Shown in pieces: positions 25,337 to 33,915 of a stretch of 64,000 nucleotides of DNA. Under the pieces are notes generated by a model. The model was not told the DNA's origin. It made no database searches and saw only the letters and a program-made list of their open reading frames with translations. The position numbers and the translations under genes were made by a program. The stretch's first letter is position 1, and the number at the start of each line of letters is the position of its first letter. Origin of the DNA: CADEDH01 sp965263455 (GTDB lineage Bacteria > Actinomycetota > Acidimicrobiia > Acidimicrobiales > SZUA-35); assembly GCA_965263455.1 (NCBI GenBank), contig CBDHHN010000004.1, positions 2,418,001 through 2,482,000 of the forward strand, in the 5' to 3' direction.

Positions 25337-25353
25337 GCTAATTAGCAATGATA
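25336..25353 (-). promoter_or_regulatory. MarR operator palindrome and -10
   Basis: A perfect 12-bp palindrome TGCTAATTAGCA (25336-25347) lies just downstream of a TATCAT -10 (25348-25353, minus strand). It would cover the transcription start and the first ATG. It is one of the few AT-rich stretches in the window. Confidence 0.65.
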
Positions 25354-25441
25354 ACAATCATCGGCCGACGTGACCCAAGTCATGAGCCCGAATCCGAGGG
25401 GCCGACGGTGCAGCTCAGGCCGGCCCGGTGGGGCGCCGGCC

Positions 25442-27157
25442 TCAGGCCAGGACGAAGCGGTCGTAGCCGGCGGCCGCGCACTCGGCCAGGGTCTTCAGGT
25501 AGGCGTCGGAGTTCGGGTAGTTGAGCAGCTGGCGGCGCTTGCCGGGAACGTTGGCCGCCATGTACCAGGAATCGGTCTTGCCCAGCAGCGCGGCGTCGGC
25601 CACCTCCTCCAGATGCCGGGTCCAGGCCCGGCTGGCCTCGGCCGTGCCCTCGATCCGGGTCAGGCCCCGGTCCCGCAGGTGGTCGAGGAGGTCGGCCATC
25701 CAGTCCCCCTGCAGTTCGGCGCAGGTCGGGCCGTTGCAGAAGGCGGTCGGGCTCTGGGGTCCGTAGAGCAGCAGAAGGTTGGGGAAGCCGACCACGGTCA
25801 GGCCGAGGATGGTCTCGACCCCGTCCACCCAGTGTTGGGCCAGGGTCCGACCGTCGGTGCCGACCAGGTCGATGTCGGTCAGGCCGCCGGTATTGGCGTC
25901 GAACCCGGTGGCCAGGACGATCACGTCCAGTTCGTACTCGTCCAGTTCGGGCTCGGCCGTTCCGGTCCCGGGACCCTCGGACGGGTCGGCGCCCGGATGC
26001 CGGGCGCAACGGATGCCGGTCGGGGTGATGGTGTCGATCGGGGTGGCCCGCAGGTCGACGACGTCCACCGTCGGCCGGTTGAAGCAGTCGTAGTAGGTCT
26101 GCTCCAGCGAGGGTCGCTTGGTCCCGAACGGGTAGGGCGGTTCGACCGGGGCCAGGATCTCGGCCACGGCCGGGTCGTCGATGCGGGCCCACACCCGTTC
26201 CCGCCAGAAGTCGTAGGCCAGGCGGGCCGCCGCCTCGTCGGTGCCGACGTCGGCGAAGGTCCCGACCCAGAAGTGGAAGCCGCCCTCGTCCCAGGCCTCG
26301 TTGAACACGGCCTCCCGCTCGGCCTCGGTGGCGGCCAGGGCCGAGCGCCCCCGGCGGACCACGTCGTGCATGGAACCGGGCGGACGGTTGCGGGCGGCGA
26401 ACATCTCGGGGTAGCGGGCCTTGTAGGCGTCGTGTTGGGCCGGGGTGAAGGTCCGTTGCTGCATGGGAAGGGCGGTGACCGGCGTGCGCTGGAACACCGT
26501 GACCGAGGCCGCAACCGGCGCCGCCTCCTGGACGACCTGGACGCCGCTGGCCCCGGTTCCGATCACGCCCACCCGCTGGCCGGCCAGGTCGAGGTCGCCG
26601 GGCCATCGGCCGGTGTGGTGGCAGGGTCCGGTGAAGCGGTCGAGGCCGGGCAGATCGGGCACGTGGGGTTTGGAGGCGAAGCCGGTGCACAGCAGCAGGA
26701 AGCGGGTATCGACCCGGTGCTCGTGTCCCCCTTCGCCCTCGACGGTGACCGACCACCGGCGGGCGTCCTCGTCGAACCGGGCGGCGGTGACCCGGGTCCG
26801 ATAGCTGCTGTCGCGGTCGAGGTCGAGGACGTCGGTCACGTGGCGGAAGTAGCGGCGCAGGTCGGGGCCGCTGGGGAACCGCTCGCTCCAGTTCCAGTCC
26901 CGCCACACCTCCTCCAGGGAGAACTCGTAGTTGGGGATGTGGGAGTCGACCCGGACCCCGGGGTACCGGTTGGCCCACCAGACCCCGCCCGGGCCCTCGT
27001 TGGCCTCGACCAGATGGACCCGGTGGCCCCGCCGCCGCAGCTCGTGCAGCTGGTAGAGGCCGTTGAAGCCGGCGCCGACCACGAGGGCGTCGAGTTCGGG
27101 GGGAACGGGGCGGGCGGCGTCGGCCGGCATCGGTGGCTTCGGTCGCGTGGGTGGCAT
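25442..27157 (-). CDS. Flavin monooxygenase, Baeyer-Villiger type
   Basis: A 571-residue class B flavoprotein monooxygenase. It has the FAD site GAGFNG (28-33), the BVMO fingerprint FTGPCHHTGRWP (175-186, fitting FxGxxxHxxxWP), and the NADPH-binding Rossmann motif GVIGTGASG (197-205). GGVWWANRYPGVRVD (58-71) is also typical of cyclohexanone/phenylacetone monooxygenases. It uses NADPH and O2 to insert oxygen next to a ketone or to oxidise a heteroatom. ATG 27157 is chosen because a TAGCCT -10 lies 8 bp upstream; a longer in-frame start at 27265 would add 36 unrelated residues. It is monocistronic. The substrate is unknown. Confidence 0.88.
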   Translation of the reverse strand: MPPTRPKPPMPADAARPVPPELDALVVGAGFNGLYQLHELRRRGHRVHLVEANEGPGGVWWANRYPGVRVDSHIPNYEFSLEEVWRDWNWSERFPSGPDLRRYFRHVTDVLDLDRDSSYRTRVTAARFDEDARRWSVTVEGEGGHEHRVDTRFLLLCTGFASKPHVPDLPGLDRFTGPCHHTGRWPGDLDLAGQRVGVIGTGASGVQVVQEAAPVAASVTVFQRTPVTALPMQQRTFTPAQHDAYKARYPEMFAARNRPPGSMHDVVRRGRSALAATEAEREAVFNEAWDEGGFHFWVGTFADVGTDEAAARLAYDFWRERVWARIDDPAVAEILAPVEPPYPFGTKRPSLEQTYYDCFNRPTVDVVDLRATPIDTITPTGIRCARHPGADPSEGPGTGTAEPELDEYELDVIVLATGFDANTGGLTDIDLVGTDGRTLAQHWVDGVETILGLTVVGFPNLLLLYGPQSPTAFCNGPTCAELQGDWMADLLDHLRDRGLTRIEGTAEASRAWTRHLEEVADAALLGKTDSWYMAANVPGKRRQLLNYPNSDAYLKTLAECAAAGYDRFVLA

Positions 27158-27165
27158 GGCCGACG

Positions 27166-27171
27166 AGGCTA
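27166..27171 (-). promoter_or_regulatory. -10 element before the monooxygenase gene
   Basis: TAGCCT on the minus strand lies 8 bp before the ATG at 27157, with no Shine-Dalgarno between. It is probably leaderless. Confidence 0.45.
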
Positions 27172-27256
27172 GATGGCCGAGGCATCCCCCTGGAAGCCGA
27201 CACCAGCCCCGATACTGGACCGGCGGGCAGGGCAGAAGTCGGGAAGCGGGCCGATC

Positions 27257-27484
27257 ATGAACCATCGACTGGTGTGGGTGCTGGCGGCCTTCTTCGTGTT
27301 CTTCGTCCTCACCAACCCCGAGGCGGCCGGCCCCCAGGCCCGGGCCTTCTTCGGCTGGTTGGGCGAACTCGGCACCAGCATCGGAGTGTTTCTCGACGGA
27401 CTGTTCTCCGGCGGCCCCGAGCCGGTCGTGGATCCGACCCCCGATCCCACCGTCGCACCGGGGTCCAGCGCCGACGCCGGCTGA
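27257..27484 (+). CDS. Small membrane protein of unknown function
   Basis: A 75-residue protein with one clear TM segment (VWVLAAFFVFFVL, residues about 5-18). An amphipathic stretch follows (ARAFFGWLGELGTSIGVFLDGLF), then a Pro/Asp/Thr-rich tail. ATG 27257 is chosen over the in-frame start at 27173 because the latter's first 28 residues lack codon bias and overlap the divergent gene's promoter. No family is recognised. It sits between the monooxygenase and epimerase genes and shares an operon with neither. Confidence 0.55.
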   Translation: MNHRLVWVLAAFFVFFVLTNPEAAGPQARAFFGWLGELGTSIGVFLDGLFSGGPEPVVDPTPDPTVAPGSSADAG

Positions 27485-27494
27485 CCTCGATGCC

Positions 27495-27522
27495 GTCGGC
27501 GCCGGGCGGCGCCCCGGCCGAC
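27495..27522. terminator. Possible hairpin between convergent genes
   Basis: An imperfect GC stem (GTCGG pairing with CCGAC at the base) lies between the stops at 27484 and 27548. The upper stem is irregular, so the call is weak. Confidence 0.35.
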
Positions 27523-27547
27523 CGTGGGCACGACGCGCCGGCCGCGG

Positions 27548-28489
27548 TCAGGAGACGGCGGCGATGATGTCGGTGATCATGTCGTCGACGTCGAAGCGGT
27601 GCTGCCACCCCCACTCGTCCCGAGCGGCCCGGTCGTCGAGGCGGACGGGGTGGCCCCCCGGCAGGGACGGGTCGGGCTCGAAGGAGATGTCGGCGTCGGG
27701 CAGGTGGCGGCGCACGGCCTCGGCCAGCTCGCCGGCGCTGGGCGTGGGTCGGGGTCCGTCGACCAGGTAGTTGATCGAGCGGATCCGGTCCCGGGGGGCG
27801 GCCGCCAGCTCGACCGCGGCCCTGGCCGCGTCCTTGTAGTAGAGCAGGGCGATGACGGCCTCCGGCTCGCGCCACACGGCGAAGGACTCGCCCCGGGCCG
27901 ACCGCTCGATCATCCAGCTCGTGTACTGGGCCACACTCCAGGTCGTGACCCCGGGCCCGACGATGGCCGGGTAGCGGAGGCTGCGGAAGTCGAGGCCGTA
28001 CTTCTGGCCGTAGTAGGCGCCGAGGTTCTCGCCGAACACCTTGGTCACCCCGTAGGCGGTGCCCGGCCGCTGGAGGGTCAGGTCGTCGATGGGGCCGTCG
28101 CCGAGGTCCCGACCGTAGGTGCCGATGCTGGAGGCGAAGACGAGCTGCTCGCAGCCGGCCTGGCGGGCGGCCTCGATGGCCCGGATGAAGCCCACGGCGT
28201 TGGCCTGGAGCAGGGTCTGGGGGTCCTGCTCTCCCGGGCCGGTGAGCATGGCCCCGAAATGGAAGAACCGGGTGGGTCGGACGGTGCCCACGACCCGCTC
28301 GATCTCGTCGCCGTCGGTCAGGTCCAGGTGGTGCAGTTCCACGTGGTCGGCCAGGTCGTGGAGGCGGCCGAGGTCGGACGAGCGCTGGGCCAGGTGGAGG
28401 GGGCCGCCCCCGGTGTCGTCGGCCTCGATGAGCAGGCGGGCGATCTCGGCCCCGATGAACCCGGTTCCCCCGGTGATGAGCGTGGTCAT
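27548..28489 (-). CDS. NAD(P)-dependent sugar epimerase/dehydratase (extended SDR)
   Basis: A 313-residue extended short-chain dehydrogenase. The nucleotide motif is TGGTGFIG (6-13), and the catalytic set is Ser120/Ser121 with YGVTK (Tyr146, Lys150). The ending is typical of UDP-glucose epimerase or threonine-dehydrogenase-like enzymes. FHFGA in place of the usual sugar-binding HxAA indicates a less standard substrate. ATG 28489 has AAAGGTGA 5 bp upstream. It is monocistronic, divergent from the SEC-C gene. The substrate cannot be specified. Confidence 0.82.
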   Translation of the reverse strand: MTTLITGGTGFIGAEIARLLIEADDTGGGPLHLAQRSSDLGRLHDLADHVELHHLDLTDGDEIERVVGTVRPTRFFHFGAMLTGPGEQDPQTLLQANAVGFIRAIEAARQAGCEQLVFASSIGTYGRDLGDGPIDDLTLQRPGTAYGVTKVFGENLGAYYGQKYGLDFRSLRYPAIVGPGVTTWSVAQYTSWMIERSARGESFAVWREPEAVIALLYYKDAARAAVELAAAPRDRIRSINYLVDGPRPTPSAGELAEAVRRHLPDADISFEPDPSLPGGHPVRLDDRAARDEWGWQHRFDVDDMITDIIAAVS

Positions 28490-28567
28490 GTCTTCACCTT
28501 TCGGCCGTCGCCGCTCTCGTCGGCCCGTGGGGCCGCCCGGGCCGACGCCGGCCCGACGGGGCGACAG

Positions 28568-28573
28568 TAGCCT
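28568..28573 (+). promoter_or_regulatory. -10 element before the SEC-C gene
   Basis: TAGCCT lies 7 bp before the ATG at 28581 and no ribosome site is present, so the message is probably leaderless. Confidence 0.5.
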
Positions 28574-28580
28574 CGGGCCC

Positions 28581-28961
28581 ATGACGGCCGACACCTGCCC
28601 GTGTGGATCCGGACTGGTCTACGACCGTTGCTGTGGTCCGATCCATCGGGATGGCGCCGGGCTGGGGACCACGGCCGAGGCGCTGATGCGGGCCCGGTAC
28701 TCGGCCCACGTCCGGGGCGACGGCGGCTTCCTGCTCGCCTCGTGGCACCCCGACACCCGCCCACCGGAGGCCCTGGTCGACCTGGGGATGACCTGGCTCG
28801 GCCTGGAGGTGATGGCGACCGAGGGAGGCGGTGCGCTCGACGCCGAGGGTCTCGTCGAGTTCCGGGCCCGGTATCGGACCACGGTCGGTCCCGGCGTGCT
28901 CCACGAGCGCAGCCGCTTCGTCCGCCTCGCCGGTCGGTGGGTCTACCTCGACGGCTCCTGA
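28581..28961 (+). CDS. YchJ-family SEC-C motif protein
   Basis: A 126-residue protein of the UPF0225/YchJ family. An N-terminal zinc-binding SEC-C motif, CPCGSGLVYDRCCG (Cys6, Cys8, Cys17, Cys18), is followed by an NTF2-like domain (MRARYSAHVRGDGGFLLASW and FRARYRTT). The biochemical role of the family is not established. The start is fixed by the adjacent TAGCCT element and by the motif lying at residue 6. The last 19 bp overlap the end of the histidine-kinase gene on the other strand. Confidence 0.85.
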   Translation: MTADTCPCGSGLVYDRCCGPIHRDGAGLGTTAEALMRARYSAHVRGDGGFLLASWHPDTRPPEALVDLGMTWLGLEVMATEGGGALDAEGLVEFRARYRTTVGPGVLHERSRFVRLAGRWVYLDGS

Positions 28962-30433
28962 TCCGATGTCGACATCGCGGTCGACATCGAGGGCGAAGAC
29001 GAGGGCGGGACCGATGCGCCCTCGGCCGCATCGAGGGGCAGGTCGATGGTGAACGTGGTCCCTCGGCCCGGCTCGGTCGCGACGTCGACGCGGCCGTCGT
29101 GGGAGGTCACGACGTCGTGGACCAGGGCCAGACCCTGACCTGTGCCCCGACCGACCTCCTTGGTGGTGAAGAACCGGTCGAAGATCCGCGCCCTGACCTC
29201 GGGCGTCATACCCACCCCGTCGTCGGTGATCTCGATCCGGGCGTGCGGGCCGACGACCGAGGTGGTCACCGTCAGCAGTCCCTTCGTGTCCTCCGCCCCG
29301 CCACCGTCGGCGATGGCGTGGGCCGCGTTGACCACCAGGTTGAGCACCGCCTGGTTGATCCGTCCCGCCTCGACCGGGACCAGGGGAAGGTTGCGGTCCA
29401 GGTCGAGCCGGACCTCGGCCACGTACTTCCACTCGTTGCGGGCCACGGTCAGGGTGGAGCGGATCAGCTGGTTGAGGTCGGTCGGTTGCCGCTGACGCCC
29501 GGGGTGGGAGAAGTCCTTCATGGCCCGGACGATCTCGGTGACCCGGTGGAGGCCGTCGCTCGACTGCTCGATGGCGGCCGGGACCTCGTCGCGGATGAAG
29601 GGCAGGTCGACCTGGTCCAACAACTGGTCGAAGCGGTCCCGGGCGTCGGGCGCCACCAGCTCGTGCATGGTGTCGATGAGACCCAGAACGTCGCCCCAGG
29701 TGTCGGCCAGGAATCGGGTGTTGTCCGACACGAACTGGACCGGGGTGTTGATCTCGTGGGCGATGCCGGCCGACAGCTGCCCGATCGACTCCATGCGTCG
29801 GGCGTCGGCCAGCTCGGTCTCGACCCGTCGGGTGTCGGTCACGTCGTGCGAAACCCCGAGCACCCCGACGACCTCGCCCTCGATCACCATGGCCGAACAG
29901 ACGTAGCGGAGGTAGCGGGTCTCGGTCGCCATGACCATGGCGTACTCCTCGGCCACGGTGCCACCCTCGCTCATGGCCTCGCGGTCCTGGCGTTCCCAGT
30001 CTCGCCAGCGGTCGCCGATGTCGAGACCCAGCTCACCGATGCGGCGCCCGATGGGGTCGATATCGACCCCGTACCACCGGAGCGTGTCCCGGAACCGCTG
30101 GTTGGTGTCGAGGATCCGGTGGTTGGTGTCCTTGCGGACGATGTCCAGGGGCAGGCCGTCGAGGATGGAGTGCAGGAGTTCCTGGCGTCGCCGGAGCCGG
30201 TGGAGCAGCTCCTGCTCCCGCCGTCGGGTCTGGGCGATCAGGATCAGCACCCCGATCGAGAGGGCGATCATGATGACCGAGAAGCCGAACAGCAGCGTGG
30301 TGCCGAGGCCGGGGTCGATCGGGGCGCGCAGCAGGAGCGCCTCCAACGCCGCCTGTCTCGTGCCCGGTGCCGACATGGGCCACCCGTCGGATGGACGAGT
30401 GGGAAGCTGAGTGACCGCGGCGGTGACCGTCAC
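28943..30433 (-). CDS. PAS-domain sensor histidine kinase without adjacent regulator
   Basis: A 496-residue membrane kinase. A single TM segment (LLFGFSVIMIALSIGVLILI, about 48-68) is followed by a coiled coil, a PAS domain (LLHSILDGLPLDIVRKDTNH onward) and the H-box GIAHEINTPVQF. The ATPase domain has N-box NLVVNAAHAI, G1 DDGVGM and G2 GTGQGLALVHD. The Pro two residues after the Asn and the overall type resemble NtrB-like HPK4 kinases. GTG 30433 forms a GTGA overlap with the XpaC-like gene; ATG 30376 is an alternative that loses 19 residues. No response regulator is nearby. It is the last gene of a four-gene operon whose first two products bind ligands outside the membrane. Confidence 0.85.
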   Translation of the reverse strand: MTVTAAVTQLPTRPSDGWPMSAPGTRQAALEALLLRAPIDPGLGTTLLFGFSVIMIALSIGVLILIAQTRRREQELLHRLRRRQELLHSILDGLPLDIVRKDTNHRILDTNQRFRDTLRWYGVDIDPIGRRIGELGLDIGDRWRDWERQDREAMSEGGTVAEEYAMVMATETRYLRYVCSAMVIEGEVVGVLGVSHDVTDTRRVETELADARRMESIGQLSAGIAHEINTPVQFVSDNTRFLADTWGDVLGLIDTMHELVAPDARDRFDQLLDQVDLPFIRDEVPAAIEQSSDGLHRVTEIVRAMKDFSHPGRQRQPTDLNQLIRSTLTVARNEWKYVAEVRLDLDRNLPLVPVEAGRINQAVLNLVVNAAHAIADGGGAEDTKGLLTVTTSVVGPHARIEITDDGVGMTPEVRARIFDRFFTTKEVGRGTGQGLALVHDVVTSHDGRVDVATEPGRGTTFTIDLPLDAAEGASVPPSSSPSMSTAMSTSDQEPSR

Positions 30434-31080
30434 CACTCCAGGGGGTCGGAGAACCGGGCGTTGAGGAACTGGCCGTGCCGTTCCAGTTCCTCGACCTGAC
30501 CGGCGTTCGCCTCTCGGGCCAACTCGGTCAGCTCGCCCTCGAGCAACCGGAGTTGGCCCACCACCAGCACGTCGGGTGACACCCCGTCGGGGCCGGGCCG
30601 GGACCGTTGACCCTCGGCCACGGCCAGGTAGTTGGCCACGCTGACCGGCAGGTAGTGGCCGGCCAACTGGGTGACCTCCGTCCGCACGGCGATGGCGTGG
30701 TCGGGGAGGGAGGCGAGCACGTCGAGGGCCGATCGTTCGATGGCGGCCACCAGCTGCCGGACCTCGTCGGGAGCCCGCTCGTGAGGCTGGTTGACCCGGG
30801 CCACCGTCGCCGCCAGCGCCGCCTTGGCCTGGCGCAGGGCCCGGCGCTGGTCCCGGTTCCGCCGCTGAGCCGCCGACAACGGCGCCACCAGTGCCCCCAG
30901 GGCGTAGAGGCCGACGACGATCAGGGGCCAGCCGGGGCCGATGACGCCGGTGATGAACAGCACCACCCCGACGGTGGCCAGGGCCATGCCGGCCATGTTC
31001 TTGGGCGACACGAACCACGACGCCAGCCAGGCCGGGCCCCGGGATCCGGACCCGGAGGAGGAGGGCAGGGCGTCGCTCAT
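30430..31080 (-). CDS. XpaC-like two-TM coiled-coil membrane protein
   Basis: A 216-residue protein. Two closely spaced TM helices (MALATVGVVLFITGVIG and WPLIVVGLYALGALVAPL, residues about 31-70) are followed by a cytoplasmic helical domain. That domain contains HYLPVSVANYLAVAE, which recalls the YLP segment of XpaC (5-bromo-4-chloroindolyl phosphate hydrolysis) proteins. XpaC genes usually accompany telA (toxic-anion resistance); here no telA is present and a histidine kinase follows with a 4-bp overlap. It is 19 bp downstream of the VWA gene. The similarity to XpaC is judged by eye and is tentative. Confidence 0.5.
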   Translation of the reverse strand: MSDALPSSSGSGSRGPAWLASWFVSPKNMAGMALATVGVVLFITGVIGPGWPLIVVGLYALGALVAPLSAAQRRNRDQRRALRQAKAALAATVARVNQPHERAPDEVRQLVAAIERSALDVLASLPDHAIAVRTEVTQLAGHYLPVSVANYLAVAEGQRSRPGPDGVSPDVLVVGQLRLLEGELTELAREANAGQVEELERHGQFLNARFSDPLEW

Positions 31081-31099
31081 CGTCGTGTGGTCACCGCGT

Positions 31100-32685
31100 T
31101 CACTGGTAGCCGCGGATGGTCTTGAACACGGAATTGAGATCGCCCTCGGCGTCGAACACCCGGCCGCTGGTGGCCTCGGCCACCGCGGCCATGGCCTCGG
31201 CGTCGGCGTTGCCGAAGAGGATGGGGAAGGTCCGGATGGGGTCGTCCCGGTTGGACTTGACCGCGTCGGTGCGGACCCACTGGTCGTAGGTCAACCCGGC
31301 CGTGGCCTGACCGTCGGTGAGCAGCACGATGGAGTAGTAGCGGTCGGGCTCCTCCCGGCGGGCCGCCGTGGCCTGGGTGAAGGCCAGGTCGAGGGCGTCG
31401 TAGATGGCGGTGTCGCCCCCGGCGAGCAGGGCGTCGACCGAGGTCCGGATGGCGGCCAGGTCGGCCGATCCGGGGCTCACGTCGTTGACCTCGTAGGTGG
31501 TGGCCGACTCGACGCCGGTGGAGAAGGGGATGATGGTGATCCGCTCCCGCCGCCGGAACCGGGCGAAGCGTCCGGTCACCGACTGGTCGAGCCCGGTCAG
31601 GTTGGCCATGGCCCCCTGCAGTTCGGCCAGCGGGGCGCCCGACATCGACCCCGACACGTCGAGCAGATAGAAGGTGTGGGCCGGGGCCCGGGCCTCGTCG
31701 AGGTAGGAGAACAGCAGGGCGTCGATGGCGTCGAGGGTGGCCGGGAACGGGACCTCGCTGGTGCGGACGTCCGGGATGCGATCGTCGACGGGGACTCCGG
31801 GCACGGCGGGACGGCGCAGGGTGGTCCGACCGAGGTCGGCCTGGAACTCGGGATCGAGCAGGGCCGTCGTCAGCCGGTCGTAGGCCTCCTTGCGGTCGCC
31901 GTCGAGCAGCACCAGCGGGTAGTCGGCGGTGACCACGCCCTCGGTCGGGTAGACGAGCACCAGGTCGTCCTGGTTGAGCAGCACCGACTCGTAGTTGACC
32001 ATGGCGTCGAGGTCGGCCCCGTCGGGGGAGGCGAACGAGTCGGCCAGCCAGCCCGAGGAGCCGGCCGTCAGTTGCTGGCCGGCGAAGAACCCGGTCAGGT
32101 CGAGCTGGTCGACGTCGGAAGCGGTGATGGCGCCCCCGGTGTCGGCCAGCCCGGTGGCCACCGCCACCAGGGCGGTGAAGCCGCTGTTGGACGAGGCCGG
32201 ATTGGTCATGGCGAAGTCGAGGTCACCGGCGGCCGAGGCGGCGGCGATGTCGGCCCAGGCCACGTCGGAGCCCTCGCTCCACCCGAGCTGCTGGGCCACC
32301 GGTCGCCGCACACCCATGGTCACCGGCGACAGCATGATGGGGGTCGAGGCCTGGATGCGACCGCTACCGGCGGCCAGCAGGTCGAGGTACTTGGAGTGGG
32401 AGAACCAGGCCAGGTCGAAGTCCTCGCCCGCCACGATCCGTTCGGCCCCGGTGAGGGTGCCGGTGTAGGTCAACTCCAGGCGGACGCCCGATCGCTCGGC
32501 CAGGTCGTCGAGCAGGGGTTCGATGTCGCGCAGCTCGCTCCCGGCCAGCACCGTCATCGTCTCGGTGTCGTCGGTCAGGCCGCACCCGGCCAGGCCCGAG
32601 CCGAACACGAGCAGGGCCACGACTGCCGCCAGGGCCGTCCGCAGCCGGCGGGTCCGGGGGCGGCGCCGGTCGCCGGGGCCGTCAC
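31100..32685 (-). CDS. Binding-protein/VWA lipoprotein with a probable 1-nt frame disruption
   Basis: A lipoprotein of about 528 residues. The signal ends in lipobox LAGC. A type 2 periplasmic-binding-like domain follows (SELRDIEPLLDDLAERSGVR, FDLAWFSHSKYLDLL, AMTNPASSNSGF), then a von Willebrand A domain with MIDAS DVSGS and LLTDGQAT. The lipoprotein frame has no ATG, GTG or TTG between 32816 and 32620. A GTG at 32685 overlaps the upstream stop as GTGA but is out of frame. One extra base in the G5 run at 32656-32660 would join it to the signal as a normal VTAPATGAAPRTRRLRTALA n-region. This is either an assembly error, a real frameshift, or a CTG start at 32644. Confidence 0.75.
32656..32660. 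other. Homopolymer at the suspected frame disruption
   Basis: A run of five G (C on the coding strand) lies between the GTGA start and the in-frame signal peptide of the VWA lipoprotein. A sixth base restores one continuous reading frame. Confidence 0.5.
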
Positions 32686-33749
32686 CGCTGGTACTCCTGC
32701 TCGATGGCCATGATGAGGTGCTCCAGGATCTCGTAGCGGGGTGGCTCGATGGTGTTGGTGAGCGAGGGCGGCAGGTCGAGGCCGTTGGCCGCGGTGAACT
32801 CGGCGAAGGCGGCGGCATCGGCCCGGAACCCGTACTCGGTGGCCAGCTCGATCAGCCGGGGATCGGTACCGAGCGCCTGACCGAAGGCCTCGCCCTCCTC
32901 GGTGAAGGCGACCAGGGTGTGGGTGGTGAACAGGGTCGGCTGGGGGTACAGCATGACCATGTCGTCGGTGATGGCCGAGTTCTCGGCGGCGGCGGTGGCC
33001 ACGAACTGGGCCTCGTAGATCATCACCATGGGGATGGCCCCCGGGCCCCGGACCAGGTAGGCGTCGAACGGTCCCTGGGTCGAGCTGGCCGAGTAGCCCT
33101 GCTCCAGGAACAGGGGGCTCAGCTCGGGCAGCAGGGTGTCGGCGGTGGCCCGGTCGGCCACGGTGGTGTCGTCGTTGCGGGCGTAGGAGGTCAGGGCCAG
33201 GTACATGGCGGCCGAGTTCGAGCGGCGGACGTCGGTCGAGGTGACCAGCACCCGCCGGTCGGAGTCGAACCCGATGTCGTTCCATCGGGTGCCGGCGTCG
33301 AACAGGTCCAGGTAGGCGGCGGTGTCGAGTTCGAGCCACCCGCCCTGGTCGGTGGCGACCCCGGCGTCGACCAGGCCGTCGGTCACCTCGCGCCACGAGG
33401 CCACGACCATGGGGGTCACGAACGGGGTGAAGGTGGCGACAGCGCTGCGCTCGGCCCGGATCTTGTCCGCCGCCGGCGAGCCGGCGGGAAAGGCGAAGTC
33501 GGCGGTCGAGAGGTCGGTCTCGGTGGCGATCTGACGGGATCCCGCCGAGCGCACGTCGAGCTCGAAGCCCAGCTCGTTCAGCCGTTCGACGACCCGGGGG
33601 TCGGTCAGGTACGGGATCTTCTCCGAGCCCGAGAACCCCACGACCTGTGCCGCCGGTTCGTCGTCGAACACCCCGCTCGACAGGAGGATGGCCACGATCA
33701 GGACCGCCCCCAACAGCAGGGCCAACAGTGCCGATACGAGCCTGGTCAT
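32682..33749 (-). CDS. Membrane-anchored periplasmic-binding-like protein
   Basis: A 355-residue protein with an uncleaved N-terminal TM anchor (VSALLALLLGAVLIVAILL, residues 5-24) and a large external domain. Segments such as VVGFSGSEKIPYLTDPRVVERL, STADFAFPAGSPAADKIRAE and VRGPGAIPMVMIYEAQF (quoted in part) match the substrate-binding-like domain also found in its downstream neighbour. No ABC permease genes lie nearby, so it is more likely a sensor or scaffold than a transporter part. ATG 33749 has GGGAG 5 bp upstream, and TAGGGT (33794-33799) is a plausible -10. Its TGA overlaps the GTG of the VWA gene. Confidence 0.65.
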   Translation of the reverse strand: MTRLVSALLALLLGAVLIVAILLSSGVFDDEPAAQVVGFSGSEKIPYLTDPRVVERLNELGFELDVRSAGSRQIATETDLSTADFAFPAGSPAADKIRAERSAVATFTPFVTPMVVASWREVTDGLVDAGVATDQGGWLELDTAAYLDLFDAGTRWNDIGFDSDRRVLVTSTDVRRSNSAAMYLALTSYARNDDTTVADRATADTLLPELSPLFLEQGYSASSTQGPFDAYLVRGPGAIPMVMIYEAQFVATAAAENSAITDDMVMLYPQPTLFTTHTLVAFTEEGEAFGQALGTDPRLIELATEYGFRADAAAFAEFTAANGLDLPPSLTNTIEPPRYEILEHLIMAIEQEYQR

Positions 33750-33793
33750 CTACTCCCTCACCAGTCCGGGATCCGCCCTCGGGTTCCTCGCGA

Positions 33794-33799
33794 ACCCTA
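33794..33799 (-). promoter_or_regulatory. -10 candidate for the binding-protein/VWA/kinase operon
   Basis: TAGGGT on the minus strand, 44 bp before the ATG at 33749, would give a leader of about 37 nt containing the GGGAG ribosome site. Confidence 0.4.
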
Positions 33800-33915
33800 A
33801 GCCACCGGTCCGATCGGTCGGACGGCGCCTTGGCGAGATTCACCGCCTGGACACGAAGGGTTCACGGTTCGGTCACCGTCCTTGACCGAGGCCGCCCGGC
33901 GCCGACGAGGACCCG

